This document shows positions 56,945 to 64,000 of a DNA stretch of 64,000 nucleotides, piece by piece. Below the pieces are notes generated by a model that worked only from the letters and a program-made list of their open reading frames with translations, made no database searches and was not told the origin of the DNA. Origin of the DNA: Globisporangium splendens. Taxonomy: Eukaryota > Oomycota > Peronosporomycetes > Pythiales > Pythiaceae. Both the position numbers and the translations under genes were made by a program. Location of the stretch: NCBI GenBank assembly GCA_006386115.1, contig VFIW01000024.1:124001-188000 (forward strand), given 5' to 3'. The first letter of the stretch is position 1, and every line of letters starts with the position of its first letter.

Positions 56945-59528
56945 ATGGCGGGTGACGACGGCGACACGAAGGTGACGGTGGTGTCCACGGACGACGCGGA
57001 AGCGCGCGCGGCGATCGCGGCCAAGCTGAAGCTGGGAGCGAAGATTCCGGTGAGCAATCTGCTGAACGGCAACAGCAGCAGCCAGGCCAAACGCGCAGGA
57101 AGAGGAGGCAGCAATGGCGGCCGTAAATTGCTGCATAAGAGCGCGGAGCAGTGGAGTGCGTTCGAACAGACGCCCGTGACTATGAGCATCGTGCCGAGTG
57201 CACGCATTCTTCCGGTCCGATGCCCGCTTTCGTCCCTGTAAGTAAACACGTGTGCATCGATTGATGCAGTGCTGTGCATGCATGTGGTGAGTATGGGACG
57301 AAAGCACTGATGATGATGCGTGCGAATGGACTTTGCAGCTACGAGATTCACTTTTCGAACAAGCAGAAAGTGTTTACGCCTTCGACGTTGATGGAGAAGC
57401 TGATTGCCGACTCACGATCCGGCACTGTTGTCAATGTTGGAACTGTGATCGATGCGACGGGTGGAGATGCATTTCTCTATGACCCAAAGTACGTCACATC
57501 GACATGTGGATGTGAAGTTGCATTTTCGAACAGTTTACGAATTGCCATGTTGTTCATTGTTACAGGGAATGGGACGACTGGGAAGTGGAATATGTGAAGC
57601 TCAAAGTTAGCATTCCGGAAGGTAAGGGTACTCAATGATTGTTTGTGTCAACGTGCAGAGTATTGCATCGGATCCCACACTGACACACCTTTGCGCGATG
57701 CACCATCCTAGATATTTTGGAACAAGATCGTCAAGCGAATGATGATGAGATGCTTGCCGCTTTCTTTAATGCTGTGGAAAAGCACAAGTCCGGCGATAAC
57801 AAGGACATGGACATTGCTGTTTATGGGGCAATCGGCTACAGTTTTGTGGGGTTCTTAATTGTGAGGTGAGTATTTATGAATGCGCATCGGGTTTTCGAGT
57901 TGCGACGGGCTCACTCGATTGTGTGCTGCTGTTTACAATCTTCATAGTTATCTCGTCGAATACTGCGGCCAGAGCTTAGACTCGGCTCTAAGTGAGTTTG
58001 CCGCGTCGTCACCGCCCGGGGTCTATTCTCCGTACTATCTGGAGGTTTGTGTGCTGTTGCTCGGGATTGGCTCCTTACTGGCGAAATATCTAATCGTTTT
58101 GTGCTGCTCACTTGGCAGAGACTGTATCGAAAATACTTCAGCACTCTCGCATCTTCATCTACTCGACTCAGTTGCCCTCCAGCCCCCAAATGGGATCCTG
58201 CTGCTGGCAAAAAGAGCAAAACGGATATTGGACCTGAAATTTTGACCGAGCAAGATCAAGCCAATAAGTTTGTGCGAAAATCAATGCCAGCGAGACCACA
58301 AACCACGACACCGATTGGAAACGGGAAGCCAGCGTACACTGCGCCAGCGCCAGTGTACAAACCTCCTCTTTACATTCCACCTGATCGAGCCGATATCAAC
58401 AATCGCCCAACCAAGCGCCGAAAGATTCGTTCTTGGATGGATGATGTACCTCCACTTGCATTCGGTGAACCTGTTGATCCATCGTCAAAAGAGCACGAAA
58501 ATGCAACGAAAGCGCTGGAAAAGCTGACGGGTCATGAAGGTTTTCCAGGCTGCGAGGTATGTCTTGCCTGCTGTTGCTGTCTTTTAACGTTGTTCGCGCT
58601 CACGATTGCTTGTGATCGCAGGCAATTCCACTTACGGCTACCCATGTTGCCGAGCGAGCCTACAGCCAGAAAGGGTGCCTGACCAAAAATTACTTGGTCA
58701 CGTGGAGAGCGAGAGGGTACGCGTCTGTAAATGCACGCCTGAGCAAATCCATTCTGCCTTGTTGTTTATAACTTGTGATATTCCTTCTCCTTTTTGTTTT
58801 AGCCGGCGTTGTTTGCTTTTTGTGTCGAAGGACGCTACGTATGTCGTATCGCGCGATATGACGTTTACGAAAGTTAATATGAAGTTTCCTCGCAAAAGAG
58901 CACCGGTAAGATGGAAGTGCAGCTGTATGCTTGATATTGCGCTTATCATATTGACGATGCTTTTCTGGTGAACCTCTAGGCGGAGTGTCAAGTAAATACT
59001 CTTATTGATGGGATTATTGTCGAAGATCAAGATCAGGACACAAAAGTGTCTCGGTATTTGGCGTTTGATATTATCTTCATCGATGGGACCCCAATCTGGC
59101 AAAAGAAGTTAGAGAAGCGTTTACAGTGCTTGCAAAACGAAGTGATTTTGGCTCGGAAAAATGTAAGTTTAATCTCTCTGTCCTGCCGAATTCCTTCACT
59201 TGACACTCACTCGCATTCATTCTATTCTTTGCAGGATCAAACTTTTGACTATGCAAAGGAGCCATTTCGTGTACGTATGAAAGACCACTTTCGATTGGTG
59301 AAGACCGAATATCTGCTGCAGAAGTTCGTGAAGAGTGTAACACACGATGTTGACGGAGTTATCTACACCCCAACAGAGGCTCTGTACAATCTTGGCGGGT
59401 TTGAAAGCGATGAACCCATTTTTAAGTTTGTATCGAGCGAAGCAGGCGGAGGTATTCCAGGTCTTGATGGAAGTATCACGGAACGTCGCTTGCTCAGCTA
59501 CATCCAATCCATCCCCCAGAATAAGTAG
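56945..59528 (+). CDS. mRNA-capping-enzyme homologue (RNA triphosphatase-guanylyltransferase), catalytic residues lost in both domains
   Basis: Ten phase-consistent exons: 56945-57237, 57339-57488, 57566-57621, 57712-57865, 57948-58044, 58119-58556, 58622-58716, 58803-58905, 58980-59162, 59235-59528; 620 aa. Residues ~90-250 follow the dual-specificity-phosphatase RNA triphosphatase of capping enzymes (FLYDPKEWDDWEVEYVKL; GFLIVSYLVEYC; SSPPGVYSPYYLERLYRKY). Its P-loop reads VYGAIGYSFVG, where active enzymes have HCxxGxxRxG: Cys is Gly and Arg is Phe. The guanylyltransferase half has YLVTWRARGRR where KxDG is required (Lys codon is AGA 58706-58708), LIDGI for LLDGE, DGVIYTP retained, and IFKFV for the motif V lysine. 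Frames and splice sites are intact, so this looks like a maintained pseudoenzyme, not a wreck. Its role, perhaps as cap-machinery scaffold, is unknown. Confidence 0.82.
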
Positions 59529-59691
59529 AAGAGTTCATTGGAGAAGGGAGTGTACAAATCAATCGATGGCAATAGCAAAAGGTTGTGGAAAACGTTTAAG
59601 TCCATTGAGGCAAGTGTGTATACGTTTTGTATTGTGCATCTGTCTGTGCTTTTCTTCGCTTCCATTCCCCTGTTTGTTTTGCCAACATACC

Positions 59692-60438
59692 TCACTCATT
59701 TTTCTTGCGACTGGAGTCAGCGCGGTAATGTTTGCGGCCATACCTTGCTCTCTTTGGAGAGCCGCTAGTTGATGACGATCCCTTTGGGCTTTTTGCAGAA
59801 GACCGGGACGAGGATGAGATCGCGCTGTCGTCATGATCTGCCCCAACATTCTCCACCTTCACTTCGTCCTGGCCTTCGTCTTGCTTCTCATGCTGGACCA
59901 CGACATACTTGCTCGAAGACAATAACGAGTCACGGCTCCCGCTACTCGAGTCAGAAGAGCTAGAGCGTTCCATAGCGTGATCAGATTGATGACTGCGAGA
60001 CTTCTCACTGGATTCTCGTTCTTGGCTTTGACTGTGCACAAGAGTTGGGATGGAGAGTGTTTCCTTCTCATCGTCCGACTTGTCGACGCAAATGAGTCCC
60101 CTCGAAGGTGGCTTTTTTAATTTGCTGGGTCGACTGCTGCCGCCACCGCTGCTTCCCCTGGAGCGATCGTGATGCGCGATCGATTTACTGGATTTGCTTG
60201 CTGTTGGCGTTGGCGATGCAGCCGTTGCTCGTGGCGATCGCATCACGACCGTCTTCGTAACAACGCAATCGGATTCGATGTGATCATCATCGTATCGAGC
60301 AGACATGAGCGAGACGGTATCTTGCTCGAACCACGAGTTCTCGTCATCCAACAGCATGGTTTTACTGCGCTTGCCGTCTTCGTCAAGGCCATCTCATGGA
60401 AAGATCCAGCTATAGCACCCGCTACAGGCGTTCCCCAT
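59692..60438 (-). pseudogene. Ser-rich acidic protein with N-acylation motif; in-frame TGA near the start
   Basis: From ATG 60438 the frame reads MGNACSGCYSWIFP, a good N-myristoylation plus palmitoylation signal. It then meets TGA (60394-60396) and continues in the same frame, DGLDEDGKRSKTMLLDDE, to 59692. From ATG 60357 onward the ORF is 221 codons: Ser/Lys/Asp-rich, low complexity, no fold recognised, ending in a basic cluster (KRARYGRKHYR). If the TGA replaced CGA the protein would be a ~248-residue membrane-attached disordered protein. If not, translation may start at 60357. It is convergent with the capping-like gene and follows the TPR gene on the same strand. Confidence 0.5.
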
Positions 60439-60685
60439 GTCGAAGCCTCCGCGAACGCGTGTGCGGTCTGTGATGCTGCTGCTCGTCTTCTCAAGCCAAG
60501 CGAGGGAGGTTTCTCCTTGGTTAGATCGAGCAGTCGTCTACGGCGAGAAGTCGGTTGTGCAGCGGGTTGATGGCGAACCAGCGGCGGTGGCCTGTCCAGC
60601 ATGACTGGCGATGCAGCAAATGCGGATCATGAAGGTGACTCTTCGAATGCGATAAATACTCGAGGGTGACTCAGCTCGGCCGTTT

Positions 60686-63368
60686 TCAGAAGACCCGCTC
60701 CTCACCCGGAGCACACAGAACGATGCACTCGGTACCCTTGATCTCCTTGTAATTGACAACCAGCTGCAGATTCGCTGGATCCAACAGTTTCGTGGCCTCA
60801 AAGTCCGACGCAGCGTCCTGCAGGTTGCCGAGGGATTTGTGCGCAAAGCCTCGACGGAAATACGCGTGCGCATTGTTCGGGTTGTGCTGAATGACAAAGT
60901 CGAAGTCGTCGATCGCTTCCTCGAAGTATTTCTCCAGCTGGAGTGCCTTCGCGCGTTCAAGGATGTGCAGCAATTGCGTGCTGAGCAGTGTCGAAGAGGC
61001 TATTTCTGCTGCGTGGCCACCCTCTGGAGCAGAAAATGTACTCGAATGCTCCAGCGCAAACGTGAAGTTCTCAATTGCATCGATGTTGCAGTTCTCCAAC
61101 GCATGCGAAATACCAATGTGGTAATATCTTTGTGGCCAAGCAATCATGCGAAAGAAAAGGGAAAAGTGAGTGGCAATGACCAAGCACCGCGAACAGAATG
61201 GGGAGCACGTACAGATCTGGAAGAATCTCCTTTGATGGCTTGTTGCGCAGAGCGAGTTGCAAGTATCTCCGACACTCCTTCGGCTCTTTCTCGTGGTAAT
61301 AGCACAAGCCAATGAAGTACAGCATTCTGGAAGCAGGAATAACGCATGCACCAGATTAGCAGCTCCAAATTCAACCCAAGTATGCAACCGAGGTTCACAA
61401 AAACAGCAGTTCGTACTTTGCGTCGCGTTGGTTTTGGTTGAGTGCAGCATGCAGGTCAGGGAGCGCGTCTGCGTATCGCCCGCATTCCATGTAGCAGACG
61501 CCGCGGTGGGAGTGAAAGATGTCGTTGCCTGGTGCTTTTGAAAGGCAGACCTACTCGACCAAGAGAAGCAGAGAAGCGTGAAAGATATGTGAGCGAAGCC
61601 AGCAGCAGCAAAATGAGGTCCCAGGGAGCCAACTGAAGCATACGCTGATATCAGCGAGGGCCTTATCGTATTCATTCAGGCCTCGGTACGCCATCCCACG
61701 TGCATTGTACACGCTCAGGTCGCTTGTATATCCTCGGTTCAAGGCAGAAGTGCAGTCGGCGACAGTGTCAGTGAATTTTTCCAGGCGCAGAAAACTCTCA
61801 CTGCGCAGGTAGAGATTCACCGGATTGTCCGGGTTGAGCTCAATAGCGCGCGTGAAATCATCGATCGCGAGTGGATGCAACTGCAGCTCCTGGAGCAAGA
61901 GACCGCGCGCTTCGTAGAAAAGAGGCTCATCGGGCAAAGCCTCGATGGCATCGGTCAGCAGCGCCAGCACTTTTTCGTGCTCGTCCAGCATGTACTGACT
62001 GAGTGCGAGATGGTACTTGACGACCACTTGGGTGCGATCCAGGCCACTGATCTCATCGAAAAGCGCACTCGCTTCGCGATGCTGCTTCTTCAGTTGGGTA
62101 ATCATCGCCATACCAATTTGGTATTGTGTGCCCGTCGGACAGAAGGTCCACGCCATCTCAATGTCTGAAAACGCTGCTTCGAGTTGTTCGCCAGCGGTAA
62201 GAAAGCCAAGTGAAGGCATGCTGAGTCCTCCATTCGCCTCAGCAGCGATGTCTTGTGCAGGTAGAGACAGTGTTGGCGCCACACTAGGCTTCGCACTGGA
62301 CTGTGCAGCTGTGCTCGTAGTCGACGTGCCATTTGATGCAGCCGTGGTAGTGCTGCTTGCTGAAGCTGAAGTCGAGGACGACCCTGAAGCATGCGCTTGT
62401 TGCTGCGCTTGGGAAGCGGCATTTGCTGCCAATAGTTCAAGCGCCAGCCACAGCCGCATGGATCCGCGGTAGAAGTACGCTTGAGGATCTTTCCCATCCA
62501 GCTTGATCGAGTGGTTAAAGTCGGCAAGACAATTGCGAGCGAAGTCTTCGCCCTTGCGGTAGTAGCAAAGTCCGCGATAGCTGTAGTAGGACGCATTGAC
62601 GTTGTTGAACTCAATCGCGTGGGTATACTGCTCGGTCGCTCGATTGTAGTCACCGCACTCGTAATATGCCTGTGCCAAATAGCTGAACCCCGTCGAGTTC
62701 CGGGGATCAATTTTGATTGCATTCTCTAGGTCGTCGATGCATTTCGTCAAATTGCCCAAGCGCCGATAGCAATTGCCGCGGTTCTGAAGCGCCCGGTACT
62801 CAATACGACTCCCGATGCCACCCACGGTCCCTTCTTCGAGCGTCCTGGTGAAATCGATGATGGCTTCGCGGTAAAACCCAGCGTCGTAGAGTACCAGGGC
62901 TCGATTGAAGTAGTGGTTGCCCTTCTTGACATCCATCTCGATCGCCGCGGTGAGATCTTCCAGTGCTGCGATCGGCTGGTTCAGCTTGCGGTAGCACCCA
63001 CCGCGGTTCGCATAATACAGCGGCGAACGATCATCCAGCGTGATCGCCATGCCGTAGTCTTTTGCCGCGTGCTCGTACTCATTGATCGATCGGAACGCGT
63101 TTCCACGTGCGAGGAAAAACCGAGGCTGTGTGTTCCGAATCGCGATGGTGAGGCTGAAGTGCTCGATAGCGCGGCAATAATCGTCGTATGTCGACGCGTT
63201 GTGCGCAATTTCCATGCCTTTCTGGTAAAAGTCGACGGCATGCTGCAGATCTTGGTCCTTGGCTTCTTGTGCGTTCGCGGCAGCAGCAGCAGCGACAGCC
63301 GCTGCAGCATGACTCAGTTCTGCATTCCCAGTTAGCGACGCATGATGACTCGCCATCTCTTGCAACAA
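60686..63368 (-). CDS. Large tetratricopeptide repeat (TPR) protein
   Basis: Four exons: 61644-63368, 61417-61550, 61213-61326, 60686-61127; phases agree, 804 aa. After an Ala-rich N terminus at least a dozen TPR units follow (AIRNTQPRFFLARGNAFRSI; ANRGGCYRKLNQPIAALEDL; NRGNCYRRLGNLTKCIDDLE; YYSYRGLCYYRKGE; YFRRGFAHKSLGNLQDAASDF). They are split by a Ser/Thr/Ala-rich low-complexity insert (~residues 330-400). The arrangement resembles TTC6/TTC13-type TPR solenoids; these are interaction scaffolds with no enzymatic motif. MASHH at codon 5 is an alternative start. It is divergent from the gene at 63613 with a 244-bp spacer. Confidence 0.85.
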
Positions 63369-63612
63369 TACCGAGGAAGAAACTCACAACAGCTTGCGCA
63401 TGTGACCGTGAAAATCAACCTACGCCGCGTGAAACTGCAGCATCAGCAGAGCTTTTCCTGGACCCCAAGGATATCATTAGCAGGTACCTCTGTCACCTAA
63501 GCAGCTCAAGTTGGTCCGGAAGACAAATGCTTCGCCACGACCAAGTTGATGCGCGAGCGGTAGTCCTCACATACACTTGAGTTGTAATACCTCTGACTGT
63601 GCCTCATAAATC

Positions 63613-64000
63613 ATGGCGACCCGACTCCCACTCGAGGGAGATGGATTGATCGAGAACCTCTTTTACTTTCTGTGGTGCAAGGACGATTTCGGTGCTGGTC
63701 CACGAATTTACATCCTGCACACCGTGCTCTACAAGTTCACGCACCCGTCAGCGTGGTATTTCACGAGCCTCAAGTCTGGCAAAATCAAGAAGAAGTCGAA
63801 AGTCAACCTGAACAACATCCAAATCGAGCGCGAGTTCACCAAGAAGCGGTCGCCGACGGATATCGTGGCCAACTACATCTATTTCGCGAGCTCCGTCAGT
63901 GGCGACAGTAGCAATCCGTCAGGAAACGCGACGATCGAGTACTTTGACACGGATGGGCTGCGTGATTTCCTGTACAAGCGCGAAAAAGCGCACAACGGCA
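63613..64000 (+). CDS. Unrecognised conserved-looking protein, 3' end off the window
   Basis: An uninterrupted frame from ATG 63613 to the window end (129 codons). It begins MATRLPLEGDGLIENLFYFL, then a compact hydrophobic/aromatic region (WCKDDFGAGPRIYILHTVLY; PSAWYFTSLKSGK), a basic stretch (KIKKKSKVNL) and an acidic end (TIEYFDTDGLRDFLYKRE). No signal peptide or membrane helix is obvious. I do not recognise the family. Codon use and the lack of stops support a real gene. It is divergently arranged with the TPR gene. Confidence 0.65.
   Translation, partial: MATRLPLEGDGLIENLFYFLWCKDDFGAGPRIYILHTVLYKFTHPSAWYFTSLKSGKIKKKSKVNLNNIQIEREFTKKRSPTDIVANYIYFASSVSGDSSNPSGNATIEYFDTDGLRDFLYKREKAHNG

Noticed and set aside
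1..64000. Non-standard genetic code with UAA/UAG read as Gln
   Set aside because: Well-conserved genes here (ALG2, KAS, kinase-INPP4, capping homologue) end sensibly at TAA or TAG, so the code is standard.

Overview
The window reads as nuclear DNA of an oomycete, most likely a peronosporalean (Phytophthora or downy-mildew type). This is inference from four things: very short spliceosomal introns (about 60-110 nt); tightly packed, often divergent genes; ankyrin/TKL-kinase fusions of the kind expanded in oomycetes; and an oomycete-style initiator/flanking-promoter element before the lipase gene. No tRNA, rRNA, CRISPR array or prokaryotic feature was seen.

Layout. (1) 1-3,106: a left-truncated ankyrin + TPR gene (minus) with one in-frame stop, and a plus-strand coiled-coil gene. 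(2) 3,651-9,741: an unusual minus-strand locus. Splicing would join ankyrin repeats and a degenerate pseudokinase to an intact-looking TKL kinase, a duplicated C2-like module and a type II inositol-3,4-bisphosphate 4-phosphatase with its Cys-x5-Arg loop. (3) 10,344-30,251: nested Ty3/gypsy chromovirus DNA. Family B (about 650-bp LTRs, TGTAATGGG...CCCATTACA) has a broken copy at 10,344-14,109, a near-complete copy at 20,928-28,557 with target duplication AAAAG, and a gag fragment at 28,778-29,890. Family A (about 350-bp LTRs) has an element at 14,110-20,809 and an inverted solo LTR at 29,904-30,251. Their flanks show that the interval was inverted by LTR-LTR recombination and that element A had split a reading frame. 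Family B carries a textbook -1 frameshift signal at the gag/pol junction and a long antisense coiled-coil ORF near its 3' end. (4) About 30,673-39,681: a decayed, roughly 9-kb non-LTR retrotransposon (minus strand) with endonuclease, RT, RNase H and an OTU-protease-like module in its first ORF. It is bounded by 60-nt inverted repeats.

(5) 40.9-64 kb is gene-dense host DNA: secreted lipase, SHOCT/alpha-kinase, ALG2 mannosyltransferase, Sel1-repeat protein, AAAP amino-acid transporter, mitochondrial 3-oxoacyl-ACP synthase, a lesion-bearing CEP89-like coiled-coil gene, an mRNA-capping-enzyme homologue lacking its catalytic residues in both domains, a Ser-rich protein with an acylation-type N terminus, a large TPR protein and the start of an unrecognised gene. 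The functions are mostly unrelated housekeeping roles (lipid, glycan, fatty acid, amino acid, RNA), so no shared operon-like pathway is proposed. The most interesting items are the double-dead capping enzyme, the kinase-phosphatase fusion and the antisense ORF in family B.
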